Of a stretch of DNA of 64,000 nucleotides, positions 8,448-18,058 are shown piece after piece. The stretch spans positions 434,001 through 498,000 of the forward strand of contig NZ_JAEMHK010000001.1 of NCBI RefSeq assembly GCF_016458235.1. Reading direction: 5' to 3'. A program made the translations under genes and the position numbers. A model generated the notes under the pieces. That model searched no databases. It had not been told where the DNA came from and was given only the letters and a program-made list of their open reading frames with translations. Position 1 is the stretch's first letter. The number at the start of each line of letters is the position of its first letter. Origin of the DNA: Geomonas propionica. GTDB taxonomy: Bacteria > Desulfobacterota > Desulfuromonadia > Geobacterales > Geobacteraceae.

Positions 8448-8690
8448 TTACTTTGCAGCCGGAGCAGCAGCCGGAGCAGCGGCTTTCTCTTCTTTCTTCT
8501 CGTCTTTCTTAGCAGCGGCTTTCTTAGCAGCTTTTTTCTTCTTCGGAGCAGCTTTCTTAGCCGGAGCTTTTTCTTCTTTTTTCACTTCTGCAGCCGGAGC
8601 AGCAGCCGGAGCAGCGTCAGCAGCGAAAACAACACCAGCGAAAGCAACAGCAACGAGAGCAGCAACTACGGAGGAAAGAACTTTTTTCAT
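8448..8690 (-). CDS. Small exported Lys/Ala-rich protein
   Basis: 80 residues. The first 25 (MKKVLSSVVAALVAVAFAGVVFA) are a signal peptide. The rest is almost only Ala, Lys, Pro and Glu, with blocks such as KKAAPKKKKAAKKAAAKK and Pro/Ala arms at both ends. The block is like histone H1 tails, but a signal peptide argues for the periplasm or surface, where it could bind acidic polymers (inference). The family is unknown. AAGGAG precedes the start. A possible sigma-54 promoter lies upstream and a strong terminator downstream, so it is a regulated single gene. The low-complexity coding sequence uses repeated GCAGC words. Confidence 0.8.
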   Translation of the reverse strand: MKKVLSSVVAALVAVAFAGVVFAADAAPAAAPAAEVKKEEKAPAKKAAPKKKKAAKKAAAKKDEKKEEKAAAPAAAPAAK

Positions 8691-8731
8691 GGTAAATCTC
8701 CTTGTACAAAATGGGTTTGTGTCGTACATGG

Positions 8732-8748
8732 AGCAGGTTGCGTGCCAA
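8732..8748 (-). promoter_or_regulatory. Candidate sigma-54 promoter of the Lys/Ala-rich protein gene
   Basis: On the minus strand TTGGCACG-CAAC-CTGCT (8748-8732) has a perfect -24 element and a -12 element with one mismatch (CTGC for TTGC) at exactly canonical spacing. It is about 40 bp upstream of the start codon. A TATAAT (8760-8755, minus) just upstream of it is a competing sigma-70 -10. Confidence 0.5.
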
Positions 8749-8967
8749 CCTCTCATTATAACTGTAAACACTTGAAAAACCGTCCACCGGTGCCTGGGCG
8801 CCTGCCGGTTCTCATGATAATGCCGCCGCATATGCTCCAATGAGTACCTCAAATGAGGCATGCTTTGTGGCGGTCAGTGCTGGTGCCGAGGGTATATTGC
8901 TTGCCAGGTCTCCGCATATTTTGTTACTATGTCCGGTCACGGCTGAGCCGGGCTATCTGGGGGATTT

Positions 8968-11457
8968 TTGAGCAATAACATACTTTTGTCAGTGGAAAAA
9001 CCCGCCCGCTACATGGGTGGGGAGATGGGAACAGTTGCCAACCGGGAAGGAGCGCTTCGTTTTGTGCTCGCCTTCCCTGACGTATATGAAATAGGGATGA
9101 GTCACCTCGGGTTGCAGGTCCTCTACGGCGTCCTAAAAGAGGTGCCCTGGGTGATGCCCGAGCGCGCCTACGCGCCGTGGCCCGACCTCGAGGAATCCCT
9201 GCGCGCCGAGGCGAAGCCGCTGGTCACGCTGGAAGCGGGGACGCCGCTGGCCAAAGCCGACATTCTGGGCTTCACCCTGCAGTACGAGCTTTCCTACACC
9301 AACATCCTGAACATGCTGGATCTCTCCGGGATCCCGCTGCTCGCCTGCGACAGGCCCGAAGGTTATCCCCTCGTCATCGCCGGCGGCCCGTGCGCCTACA
9401 ACCCGGAACCCCTGGCCGACTTCTTCGACGCCTTCCTGATCGGAGACGGCGAGGAGGCGGTCATCGAACTTGCCGATTGCGTGCGAACCGCGAAGGAGCA
9501 GGGGCTTGCCAAGGCCGAACTCCTGGAGCGCCTGGCGCGGATCGAAGGTGTCTACGTCCCCAGCTTGTTCGAGGTGAGCTATCACGACGACGGCAGGGTC
9601 GCCGCCATCACTCCCAAGAAAGAGTGGTACCAGGGCGTGCGCAGGCGTTTCGTGGCCGACCTGGAAACAGCCTACTACCCGACCTCCCCCATCGTGCCGT
9701 TCCTGAAGACGGTGCACGACCGGGTCAGTGTCGAGATTTCCCGTGGCTGCACGCGGGGTTGCAGGTTCTGCCAGGCAGGGTATATTTATCGGCCTGTGCG
9801 CGAGCGCAGCCCCGAGCGGGTCTTCGAGATCATGGAAGAGGCGCTGCACAACACCGGCTACGACGAGATCTCGCTCCTCTCCCTCTCAACCGGCGACTAC
9901 GGCTGTCTGACCCCGCTGCTCAAGGGCCTCATGGACCGCTACTCGGCGCAGAAGAAGGCAGTTTCGCTTCCCTCGATGCGGGTGGGGAGCTTGAGCGACG
10001 AGATGGCGGAGGAGATCCGCCGGGTACGGAAGACCGGTTTCACCTTGGCGCCTGAGGCGGGCAGCGAGCGGCTCAGGAGCGTGATCAACAAGGGCATTAC
10101 GGAACAGGCCCTGCTGGAGAACGCCGGCTCGGTCTACCGTAACGGCTGGCGCCTGATCAAGCTCTACTTCATGATCGGCCTGCCCACCGAAACCATGGAG
10201 GACGTGGACGGGATCGTGGAACTCTCCCGCGAGGTGAAGCGGCAGGGGAAATTCGCCGGCAACGGCGGCGACGTCAACGTTTCCGTGTCCAGCTTCGTGC
10301 CCAAGCCGCACACCCCGTTCCAGTGGGAGCCGCAGATCAGCGAGGCCGAGATCGTCGAGAAACAACGCTACCTGCGCGACGCCCTTAAGAAAAAGAAGCT
10401 GATCATGAAATGGCAGGATGCCTCTCTCTCCGGCATGGAGGGCGTCTTCGCCCGCGGCGACCGCCGGCTCTCCAAGCTCCTTATCGAGGCGCATCGCCTC
10501 GGTTGCCGTTTCGACGGGTGGTGGGAGCACTTCGATCGCCTCAAGTGGGTGCAAGCCTTCGAGAACACCGGGATCGACGCCGACTTTTACCTGAGGCGCC
10601 GCGAACTGGACGAGGTGCTCCCCTGGCACCACATCGACTGCGGCGTGACTACCTCGTTCCTGCTTAAGGAGCGCGAGGCTGCGCTGGTCGGCGCCGCTAC
10701 TCCGGATTGCCGTTTCGATCGCTGCACCGGTTGCGGGGTCTGCGATTTCAAGGAAATAAAGCTGCGGCTCAACGAGCCGGTTCCCTTCGGCACCTACGCC
10801 AGCCAGTCCGCAATACCTGAGCCGACTGAAGAGGCGCAGAGGATCCGGATCCGTTTCGAGAAGGTGGGACGGATGCGGTTCCTGAGCCACTTGGAGATGC
10901 TGACCTTGTTCACCAGGGCGGTGGGACGCTCCGGCATCCCGATCCGCTTTTCACTGGGATTCCATCCCCACCCGAAATTCTCCTTTGCCACCGCGCTCTC
11001 CGTCGGCATTGAGTCGTATGCGGAATACATGGACTTCGAGGTCGACGCCGGGTACACGGCGGCACAGTTGCAGGAGGCCCTGAATGTGACCCTCCCTGAG
11101 GGGGTGCGGGTGCTGGAGGCGGATGAGATCCCGCTGCGGGCACCGGCGTTGTCCGTGCTCATGGACAAAGTGCGCTACCGCGTGACCCTGCCGGAGGAAC
11201 TGGCGCACGACCTGGAGGCGAAGGCCGCGGCGTTTCTTGCCCTGGAATCTTTGCCAGTCAGGCGGGAGAAGAAGGGGAAGGCGACCGAATTCGATCTGCG
11301 CCACGAACTGGCCGAGTTGAAGGTCGAAGGTCGGGTGCTGGAGATGGTGGCGGGGCGCGGCAAGCTGCTCGAGTTCATCAGCGCCATCCTCGGCGTCCCA
11401 GCCGCCGCACTCAAAGATGCGCGGCTTGAGAAGCTGGAAGTGCTTTTTAAACAATAG
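8968..11457 (+). CDS. TIGR03960-type radical SAM protein fused to a TIGR03936 (DUF2344) domain
   Basis: 829 residues. The N-terminal part begins like a B12-binding-type domain (FPDVYEIGMSHLGLQVLYGVL, GGPCAYNPEPLADFFDAFLIGDGEE). The radical SAM core has CTRGCRFCQAGYIYRP, the CxxxCxxC cluster motif. A CRFDRCTGCGVCDF segment may hold extra metal. The last ~230 residues (RIRIRFEKVGRMRFLSHLEMLTLFTRAVGRSGIPIRFS) form the TIGR03936 domain. In other bacteria these parts are separate or fused, and lie beside rng/rplU as here. The substrate is unknown; a role near ribosome or RNA maturation is inferred from neighbours. The start is TTG after CTGGGGGA. Confidence 0.88.
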   Translation: MSNNILLSVEKPARYMGGEMGTVANREGALRFVLAFPDVYEIGMSHLGLQVLYGVLKEVPWVMPERAYAPWPDLEESLRAEAKPLVTLEAGTPLAKADILGFTLQYELSYTNILNMLDLSGIPLLACDRPEGYPLVIAGGPCAYNPEPLADFFDAFLIGDGEEAVIELADCVRTAKEQGLAKAELLERLARIEGVYVPSLFEVSYHDDGRVAAITPKKEWYQGVRRRFVADLETAYYPTSPIVPFLKTVHDRVSVEISRGCTRGCRFCQAGYIYRPVRERSPERVFEIMEEALHNTGYDEISLLSLSTGDYGCLTPLLKGLMDRYSAQKKAVSLPSMRVGSLSDEMAEEIRRVRKTGFTLAPEAGSERLRSVINKGITEQALLENAGSVYRNGWRLIKLYFMIGLPTETMEDVDGIVELSREVKRQGKFAGNGGDVNVSVSSFVPKPHTPFQWEPQISEAEIVEKQRYLRDALKKKKLIMKWQDASLSGMEGVFARGDRRLSKLLIEAHRLGCRFDGWWEHFDRLKWVQAFENTGIDADFYLRRRELDEVLPWHHIDCGVTTSFLLKEREAALVGAATPDCRFDRCTGCGVCDFKEIKLRLNEPVPFGTYASQSAIPEPTEEAQRIRIRFEKVGRMRFLSHLEMLTLFTRAVGRSGIPIRFSLGFHPHPKFSFATALSVGIESYAEYMDFEVDAGYTAAQLQEALNVTLPEGVRVLEADEIPLRAPALSVLMDKVRYRVTLPEELAHDLEAKAAAFLALESLPVRREKKGKATEFDLRHELAELKVEGRVLEMVAGRGKLLEFISAILGVPAAALKDARLEKLEVLFKQ

Positions 11458-11460
11458 AAC

Positions 11461-11600
11461 CCGTTCTAGGTTCTACGTTCTAGGTTCTATGTTAGAGGCG
11501 CATTGGTATTGGCTGCCTCAGTAGAACTGGCGAATCCATCGCAATGGAGGTGGTGGCAGTTGTCGTCAACATAGAACGTAGAACATAGAACGTAGAACTT
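11461..11600. repeat. Heptamer-armed inverted repeat element, copy 2
   Basis: The left arm 11461-11494 (CCGTTCTAGGTTCTACGTTC...) and right arm 11568-11597 (AACATAGAACGTAGAACATA...) are inverted copies agreeing at about 27 of 30 positions. The arms match those of the element at 5582 but the 73-bp centre does not. The element begins 3 bp after the radical SAM stop and ends about 40 bp before the rng start. Confidence 0.82.
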
Positions 11601-11638
11601 GTTTTGCTTTTGAATTTTATATACAGGAAGGGGTTAGC

Positions 11639-13129
11639 ATGGGAAACGAGTTGGTCATCAACACCACCTCCCACGAAACCCGCATCGCGCTCATCGAGAA
11701 CGGCACCATAGCGGAGCTGTACGTCGAGAGGAGCAGGGTGAAGGGGATCATCGGCAACATCTACAAGGGTAGGGTGGTCAGGGTGCTGCCTGGCATGCAG
11801 GCGGCGTTCGTGGACATCGGGCTGGAAAAGGCGGCGTTCCTCTACGTGGCGGACGTCTTTGACGCCATGGACGAGTACGACAGTTACATCGAGCCGGAGG
11901 AGGGTGAGGAGCCGGTGCCGCACCCGCTCCACCCGATCGAGGAGCTCTTGCAGGAAGGGCAGGAACTCCTGGTGCAGATCTCCAAGGAACCCATCGGCAC
12001 CAAGGGAGCCCGCATCACGGCCCACATTTCGCTCCCGGGGCGGCACCTGGTCTACATGCCGACCGTGGATCACGTCGGCATCTCGCGCCGCATCGAGGAC
12101 GAGGTCGAGCGGGAGCGCCTGAAGGAGATCGTCGACCGTATCAAGCCCGTCGGCGGCGGCTTCATCGTCAGGACGGTGTCGGAAGGGAAGAGCGAAGAGG
12201 ACTTGGTCGCCGACCTGCACTACCTCACCAAGCTCTGGGACGAGATCGCCAAGAAGAAGGACAAGGCGGGCGCGCCCACCCTGATCCATTCCGACCTGGA
12301 CGTGACCCAGAAGGTGGTGCGCGACATCCTCACCGAGTCGGTCGAGCGCATCGTGGTGGACTCCAAGCCCGAGCACGACAAGATTGTCCAATTCATCAGC
12401 ACTTTCATGCCCAAGATGAAGTACTCCATCGAGCTCTACGACGAGGAGGAGCCCATCTTCGACCACTTCGGCCTCGAGGTGGAGATCAGCCGCGCGCTGG
12501 GACGCAAGGTGTGGCTGAAATCGGGCGGTTACATCATCATCGAGCAGACCGAGGCGCTGACCGCCATCGACGTCAACACCGGTCGCTACGTCGGCAAGCA
12601 CAACCTCGAAGACACCATCCTGAAGACCAACCTGGAAGCGGTCAAGGAGATTGCCTACCAGCTGCGCCTGAGGAACCTGGGCGGCATCATCATCATCGAC
12701 TTCATCGACATGGAGAAGGAGGTGAACCGCGAGAAGGTCTACGGCGCGCTGGAAGAGGCGCTGAAGAGCGACAAGTCCAAGACCAACATCCTGAAGATCT
12801 CCGAGCTCGGCCTGGTGGAGATGACCAGGAAGCGGGTGCGCGAGAGCCTCGGGCGCATGATGTGCGAGCCCTGCCCGTACTGCGAAGGGCGCGGCTATGT
12901 GAAGTCCAAGATCACCGTCTGCCACGAGATCTTCCGCGAACTGCGCCGCGAGATGCTCGACATCCGGGGCACCAAGGTGATGCTCACCGTGCACCCGCAG
13001 GTTGCCGACCTCCTCTACGACGAGGAGCGCCGCGGCCTCGAGGAGCTGGAAAAGAACTTTAAGAAGCGGATCACCGTGCGCGCCAAGCCCGGCTTCCACC
13101 AGGAACAGTTCGAAGTAGCCGTAAGTTAA
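11639..13129 (+). CDS. rng: Ribonuclease G (RNase E/G family)
   Basis: 496 residues, normal for RNase G. The S1 RNA-binding domain (about 35-130) is followed by the DNase I-like catalytic domain with the metal-binding Asp pair in [15 protein letters not shown] and IIIIDFIDM. The Zn-link [11 protein letters not shown] (CPxCxGxG) holds the dimer-of-dimers interface. It matures rRNA 5' ends and turns over mRNA in the cytoplasm. The start follows AGGAAGGGG. Placement between the radical SAM fusion and the rplU-rpmA-obgE group is the common arrangement in related bacteria, except that purT and a Rieske gene are inserted here. Confidence 0.96.
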   Translation: MGNELVINTTSHETRIALIENGTIAELYVERSRVKGIIGNIYKGRVVRVLPGMQAAFVDIGLEKAAFLYVADVFDAMDEYDSYIEPEEGEEPVPHPLHPIEELLQEGQELLVQISKEPIGTKGARITAHISLPGRHLVYMPTVDHVGISRRIEDEVERERLKEIVDRIKPVGGGFIVRTVSEGKSEEDLVADLHYLTKLWDEIAKKKDKAGAPTLIHSDLDVTQKVVRDILTESVERIVVDSKPEHDKIVQFISTFMPKMKYSIELYDEEEPIFDHFGLEVEISRALGRKVWLKSGGYIIIEQTEALTAIDVNTGRYVGKHNLEDTILKTNLEAVKEIAYQLRLRNLGGIIIIDFIDMEKEVNREKVYGALEEALKSDKSKTNILKISELGLVEMTRKRVRESLGRMMCEPCPYCEGRGYVKSKITVCHEIFRELRREMLDIRGTKVMLTVHPQVADLLYDEERRGLEELEKNFKKRITVRAKPGFHQEQFEVAVS

Positions 13130-13149
13130 ATAAAGGACCAGGAGAAAAG

Positions 13150-14328
13150 ATGATTGGCACGCCGCTGAAGAATGGTGCGACGAGGATGATGTTGTTGGGC
13201 GCGGGTGAGCTCGGTAAGGAAGTGGCCATCGAAGCCCAGAGGTTCGGGATCGAGGTGATCGCGGTGGACCGCTACGCCGATGCGCCCGCGATGCAGGTCG
13301 CGCACAGAAGCCACGTGATCGATATGCTGAACCGCGAGCAGTTGGATCGGGTGGTGCGTCTGGAACAGCCCACCTTCATCGTGCCGGAGATCGAGGCGAT
13401 CAATACCGAGTATCTTCTGGAGCTGGAAAAGGAAGGCTTCAACGTCATCCCGACGGCGCGCGCCGCCAACCTGACCATGAACCGCGAAGGTATCCGCCGA
13501 CTGGCCGCCGAGGAGCTCGGCCTCCCCACCGCTGCCTACCGTTTCGCCACCAGCATGGAGGAGTTCGGCGAGGCGGTCGCCGCCATCGGCCTTCCCTGCG
13601 TGGTCAAGCCGATCATGAGTTCGTCCGGGAAAGGCCAGAGCGTCCTGCGCGACGCGGCAGACATGGAGCGCTGCTTCAAGTACGCCATCGAGGGGGCGCG
13701 CGGCGCCTCCAACAAGATCATCGTGGAGCAGTTCATCCCGTTCGACTACGAGATCACCCTTCTCACCGTGCGCCACGTGGGCGGCACCGGCTTCTGTCCT
13801 CCCATCGGGCACCGCCAGATCGACGGCGACTACCACGAATCCTGGCAGCCGACCCCGATGGCTCCGGCGGTGCTGGCCGAGGCGCAGCGCCAGGCCGAGG
13901 CCGTGACCGGCGCATTGGGCGGGCGCGGTATCTTCGGCTGCGAGTTCTTCGTCACCGGGGACAAAGTCTGGTTCTCGGAAGTTTCGCCGAGGCCGCACGA
14001 CACCGGCATGGTCACCATGATTTCCCAGAACCTGTCCGAGTTCGAGCTGCACGTGCGCGCCATCCTCGGGCTTCCCGTGCCGGAGGTGGAGAGCCAGGGG
14101 TGCGCAGCGTCGCACGTGATCCTGGCCGAGGACGCCGCTGGCGAGGTCGCTTTCGAAGGGGTCGCCGAGGCGCTGGCCGTTGCCGGCAGCAAGCTGCGCC
14201 TGTTCGGCAAGCCCGACACCAGGAAGGGGCGCCGCATGGGTGTGGCGCTCGCCTTCGGCGCCGATTGCGACGAGGCCCGCGCCAAGGCGGAAGAGTCAGC
14301 GCACTGCGTGAAGATTGTGAAGCGGTAA
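13150..14328 (+). CDS. purT: Formate-dependent phosphoribosylglycinamide formyltransferase 2
   Basis: 392 residues, full length, ATP-grasp family. The pre-ATP-grasp domain starts [21 protein letters not shown]; the ATP site includes [15 protein letters not shown] and [16 protein letters not shown]; metal ligands lie in [25 protein letters not shown]. It uses ATP and formate to formylate GAR in purine synthesis, bypassing 10-formyl-THF. That fits an organism with formate from anaerobic metabolism. The start follows CAGGAGAA, 20 bp after rng, so it is likely co-transcribed. No other purine gene is nearby. Confidence 0.96.
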   Translation: MIGTPLKNGATRMMLLGAGELGKEVAIEAQRFGIEVIAVDRYADAPAMQVAHRSHVIDMLNREQLDRVVRLEQPTFIVPEIEAINTEYLLELEKEGFNVIPTARAANLTMNREGIRRLAAEELGLPTAAYRFATSMEEFGEAVAAIGLPCVVKPIMSSSGKGQSVLRDAADMERCFKYAIEGARGASNKIIVEQFIPFDYEITLLTVRHVGGTGFCPPIGHRQIDGDYHESWQPTPMAPAVLAEAQRQAEAVTGALGGRGIFGCEFFVTGDKVWFSEVSPRPHDTGMVTMISQNLSEFELHVRAILGLPVPEVESQGCAASHVILAEDAAGEVAFEGVAEALAVAGSKLRLFGKPDTRKGRRMGVALAFGADCDEARAKAEESAHCVKIVKR

Positions 14329-14364
14329 AGAAGCGGCGCGTCTTCCTGTCTGGGGGGCGACGTT

Positions 14365-14487
14365 GTAGGGGCGAATAATTATTCGCCCGACCGCAGGTGC
14401 ACCGGCTAAATCGCCGCGCGGCACCCCGGTGACGGCCGTCTTCAAAGGTGGTTCGCCTATGGGGGGCGAATGATTATTCGCCCCTAC
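14365..14487. repeat. Palindrome-bounded repeat element (GGGCGAATAATTATTCGCCC family)
   Basis: The left end is GTAG + GGGCGAATAATTATTCGCCC (14365-14388), itself a perfect 20-bp palindrome. The right end is GGGCGAATGATTATTCGCCC + CTAC (14464-14487). The whole 123 bp is therefore an inverted repeat whose arms are palindromes, with a 75-bp GC-rich centre. It sits in the purT-Rieske gap. Single copies of the arm are at 26067 and 53130. Confidence 0.82.
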
Positions 14488-14554
14488 AGGGAGACCATGA
14501 CCGGAACAATAATTTTTGGTGGCACCAATTCTAAAAACGATCCGGAGGTGTTCC

Positions 14555-14860
14555 ATGGTATTTGCCGCGAAAGTTTCCGAAGTTCCTGAATTCGGCAAGA
14601 AGCTGGTCGAGATCGGTGGGGTGCAGATCCTCCTGGTGAAGACCAAGGGGATCGTCTATGCCTGTGAGCACGAATGTCCGCACCAGGGGGCTCCGTTGCA
14701 GGGAGCGCTCGTCAAGGAGGCCGGCAAGTTGTCCTGTCAGCGCCACGGCTACCGTTTCGACCTAGTGACCGGGATCTGCGCCGAGCACAAGGAATGCGTC
14801 CCCCTGAAGATCTATCCGGTGGAGATCCGCGGTGACGAGGTCTTCGTCGATCTCGATTAA
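14555..14860 (+). CDS. Small Rieske-type [2Fe-2S] ferredoxin
   Basis: 101 residues. The Rieske ligands are visible: C-E-H in YACEHECPHQGAPLQGAL and C-x-x-H in LSCQRHGYRFDLVTG, with normal spacing. It is soluble, with no signal or membrane segment, so it is a carrier-type Rieske ferredoxin. No oxygenase is nearby, so its partner is unknown. The start at 14555 follows GGAGGT; a longer frame opens upstream without a site. A palindromic repeat element separates it from purT, and a promoter for rplU follows. Confidence 0.88.
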   Translation: MVFAAKVSEVPEFGKKLVEIGGVQILLVKTKGIVYACEHECPHQGAPLQGALVKEAGKLSCQRHGYRFDLVTGICAEHKECVPLKIYPVEIRGDEVFVDLD

Positions 14861-14908
14861 CCTCTTCGCCCTTACGGACAGAAAAAACGGAAGTGCCCGA
14901 AAAAAACC

Positions 14909-14937
14909 TTGACTCAAAAAACTTTTCAAGATAAGTT
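14909..14937 (+). promoter_or_regulatory. Putative sigma-70 promoter of rplU-rpmA
   Basis: TTGACT (14909-14914), 17 bp, TAAGTT (14932-14937). A second set overlaps it downstream: TTGACC (14937-14942) with TGTAAA (14961-14966). Both lie in an AT-rich patch before rplU. Confidence 0.5.
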
Positions 14938-14979
14938 TGACCGCTCAATTGTAAATCTAGTGTAAAGGTGGTGAAGTAC

Positions 14980-15288
14980 ATGTACGCAGTAGTCAAAACC
15001 GGAGGGAAGCAATATAAAGTTTCCGAAGGCGACTTTCTCAAAGTCGAAAAGCTGGAGGGTGCGGTAGGTGATACCGTTGAAATCTCCGACGTCCTGATGG
15101 TTGGCGGCGATAAGGTTGTTATCGGAACACCTTTAGTGCCCAGCGCCTCTGTAGTCGGCAAGATCGTCGAGCAGGGCAAAGACAAGAAGATTCTGGTCTT
15201 CAAGTCCAAGCGCCGGAAAAACTCGAGGAAACTTAACGGGCACCGTCAACTCAGGACCATTCTGTTGATTGAGAAGATTAACGCCTAG
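14980..15288 (+). CDS. rplU: 50S ribosomal protein L21
   Basis: 102 residues starting MYAVVKTGGKQYKVSEGD, ending RQLRTILLIEKINA, with the conserved KSKRRKNSRKLNGHRQ block that contacts 23S rRNA. Length and sequence are standard. The ATG at 14980 is the family start; upstream in-frame GTGs add only four residues. It begins the classic rplU-rpmA-obgE group. Confidence 0.98.
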   Translation: MYAVVKTGGKQYKVSEGDFLKVEKLEGAVGDTVEISDVLMVGGDKVVIGTPLVPSASVVGKIVEQGKDKKILVFKSKRRKNSRKLNGHRQLRTILLIEKINA

Positions 15289-15361
15289 GTAATATTCAAA
15301 CGGCGGTGCGGCAGCCGCGATTCGTTGCGATCAGGGCCGCTACCGGCAGAAGGAGCAGAAA

Positions 15362-15619
15362 ATGGCACACAAGAAAGGCGTCGGTAGTTCCAGGAACGGT
15401 CGCGACTCCGACGGCCAAAGACTTGGTTGCAAGAAGTTTGGCGGCGAAGCCGTCAAAGCTGGCAACATCATCTACCGTCAGCACGGTACCAAGATCCACC
15501 CGGGCAACAACGTGGGCCTCGGTAAGGATTACACGCTGTTCGCTCTCATCGAGGGCGTGGTGAAGTTCGAGCGTCTGGGCAAAGACCGCAAGAAGGTCTC
15601 TGTCTACCCGGCCAACTAG
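15362..15619 (+). CDS. rpmA: 50S ribosomal protein L27
   Basis: 85 residues, [20 protein letters not shown]... standard for L27, whose N-terminus reaches the peptidyl-transferase centre. It starts directly with MAHKKG, so it is the type that does not need the Firmicutes-style N-terminal cleavage. An AGAAGGAG ribosome site precedes it, 73 bp after rplU. Confidence 0.98.
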   Translation: MAHKKGVGSSRNGRDSDGQRLGCKKFGGEAVKAGNIIYRQHGTKIHPGNNVGLGKDYTLFALIEGVVKFERLGKDRKKVSVYPAN

Positions 15620-15643
15620 CCAGCGCAGCAAGACGAAAGTGTG

Positions 15644-15675
15644 AAAGCCCGGAGCCGCAAGGTCCGGGCTTTTGC
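15644..15675 (+). terminator. Hairpin between rpmA and obgE (terminator or attenuator)
   Basis: AAAGCCCGGA (15644-15653) pairs with TCCGGGCTTT (15663-15672), followed by TGCCGTTT. The stem is strong but the T tract is short, so some transcription may pass into obgE, which has no obvious promoter of its own. Confidence 0.6.
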
Positions 15676-15691
15676 CGTTTGCACAGGATAA

Positions 15692-16714
<1,023 letters not shown>

Positions 16715-16736
16715 GAACTGAATAGATAGGTGTGAC

Positions 16737-16772
16737 AAGGGGGAGGGCCGAGAGGCTGCTCCCCCTTTTTTG
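16737..16772 (+). terminator. Intrinsic terminator of obgE
   Basis: AAGGGGGAG pairs with CTCCCCCTT (16737-16767), followed by TTTTT. Confidence 0.88.
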
Positions 16773-16934
16773 TGCCTTACTTTGCGGGGGGGAGGGAGGA
16801 ATTCCGGAGGCGGCAATCGAAGAAAGACATGGTAGACTAACGTTTGTATTTTTTAATAAGTGGCACGGGCAGATGGTCGGAATGTTCCAGTAGTACTGCT
16901 GCGGCGCGGTTCCCACTTCTTCAGGAGGTCGGGC

Positions 16935-17870
16935 ATGTACCGAATGATCCAGCTGGAATCCCTGATACCCGAAACACTGCCGGGTGTCGCCCTCTTCATC
17001 AAGCACGGTGAAAACCACGTGCTTTACAAGGATCCGAAACTCTCATTCACGCAAAGCGACAAGGAGCGGCTGCTCGACAACAACGTGAAGCACCTCTTCG
17101 TCAAGGCTGCGGAAATGTCGGCCTACAACCAGTACGTGGAGGCGAATCTGCCGCTGCTGCTGAGCGATGACAGTATTGAGCCGGAACTGAAGCAGACCAT
17201 GCTGTACCAGGCATCCGTCAACTACGTGCAAGAAATTTTCGATAGCCCAGCCATTGCCATCAGGCAGAACGTCGACCGCTGCCGCAACCTCATCAAACAC
17301 ATCCTAAACGACGTCATGAGCTCTAACGGGGTGATGCCTGCCCTGAGCAGCCTGGTGGACCACAACGCCTACACCTACGTGCATTCGGTCCAGGTCGCCA
17401 CCTACTCAATTTCCCTGCACATCAAGGAATTCGATCTCGGCAAGGACGAGCTCATGGACGTGGGCATGGGATCGCTGTTCCACGACTACGGCAAGGTCTA
17501 CGTCCCCAAGGAGCTACTGGACAAGCCGGGCAAGCTCTCGGCGACGGAATTCCAGGAAGTGAAAAAACACCCAGTCTACGGTTACAGCACCTTGAAGGAC
17601 CTGGAGATATTCACGCCGGTCGCCCTCGGCATCGTCAAGCACCACCATGAGAAGGAGAACGGCAGCGGCTATCCCGACGGCCTCTCCAGCTACGACATCG
17701 CCAGGAGTTCCAAGATCACCGCCATTGCCGACGTTTTCAGCGCCCTGACCACCAACAGGTCCTATCGCCAAGCCCTTGCCAAGGAGAAGGCGCTGGAGAT
17801 CATGTACGGCGAGATGGAAGGCTCCTTCGATCTCCAATACCTGCAGACCTTCCGAGAAAGCATGCAGTAG
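16935..17870 (+). CDS. HD-GYP domain c-di-GMP phosphodiesterase-like protein
   Basis: 311 residues. An N-terminal region of about 120 residues (LFIKHGENHVLYKDPKL..., a DUF3391-like domain) leads to an HD-GYP domain. Metal ligands and signature are present: YVHSVQ, LFHDYGKVYVP, KKHPVYGYSTL, and HHHEKENGSGYP, in which the usual Asp of HHExxDGxGYP is Asn. HD-GYP enzymes hydrolyse c-di-GMP or cGAMP. There is no receiver or membrane segment, so it is a cytoplasmic enzyme sensing through the N-terminus (inference). The start at 16935 follows AGGAGG. It is a single-gene unit with its own terminator. Confidence 0.88.
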   Translation: MYRMIQLESLIPETLPGVALFIKHGENHVLYKDPKLSFTQSDKERLLDNNVKHLFVKAAEMSAYNQYVEANLPLLLSDDSIEPELKQTMLYQASVNYVQEIFDSPAIAIRQNVDRCRNLIKHILNDVMSSNGVMPALSSLVDHNAYTYVHSVQVATYSISLHIKEFDLGKDELMDVGMGSLFHDYGKVYVPKELLDKPGKLSATEFQEVKKHPVYGYSTLKDLEIFTPVALGIVKHHHEKENGSGYPDGLSSYDIARSSKITAIADVFSALTTNRSYRQALAKEKALEIMYGEMEGSFDLQYLQTFRESMQ

Positions 17871-17902
17871 TCACTACAACGAAGACAACGACAGGGAAAT
17901 GA

Positions 17903-17941
17903 AAAAGGCACCGGCCCAACGATTGGGCACGGTGCCTTTTT
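17903..17941. terminator. Bidirectional terminator between the HD-GYP gene and the nuo operon
   Basis: AAAAGGCACC / GGTGCCTTTT (17903-17940) with inner GCCCAA/TTGGGC pairing. It is flanked by A and T runs on both sides, so it can end both the HD-GYP transcript and the convergent nuo transcript. Confidence 0.8.
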
Positions 17942-17966
17942 ATCCGGGGTTTACAGGATGGCTGCT

Positions 17967-18010
17967 ACCGTCCCCCCTCCCCTTGCGGGCGGGGGCTAGA
18001 GGGTGGGGAA
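17967..18010. repeat. GC-rich palindromic repeat (CCCTC/GAGGG family)
   Basis: CCGTCCCCCCTCCCCTTGCG followed by GGCGGGGGCTAGAGGGTGGGG. Part of the same loose family as 3669, 8311, 23757 and 29322. Confidence 0.5.
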
Positions 18011-18058
18011 GGCGCCATCATCTCCAAAGCCTGTAGCATTGGCGACGAGAGGTTGGGT

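Noticed and set aside
11461-11600. CRISPR-like array because of repeated GTTCTA units
   Set aside because: Units are 7 bp, contiguous and inverted; there are no spacers and no cas genes.
11492-13099. A 535-codon minus-strand frame opposite rng
   Set aside because: An antisense shadow of rng with His/Val/Leu-rich composition typical of such shadows.
16858-16880. TGGCACGGGCAGATGG as a sigma-54 promoter for the HD-GYP gene
   Set aside because: The -24 matches but no GC occurs at the -12 position.
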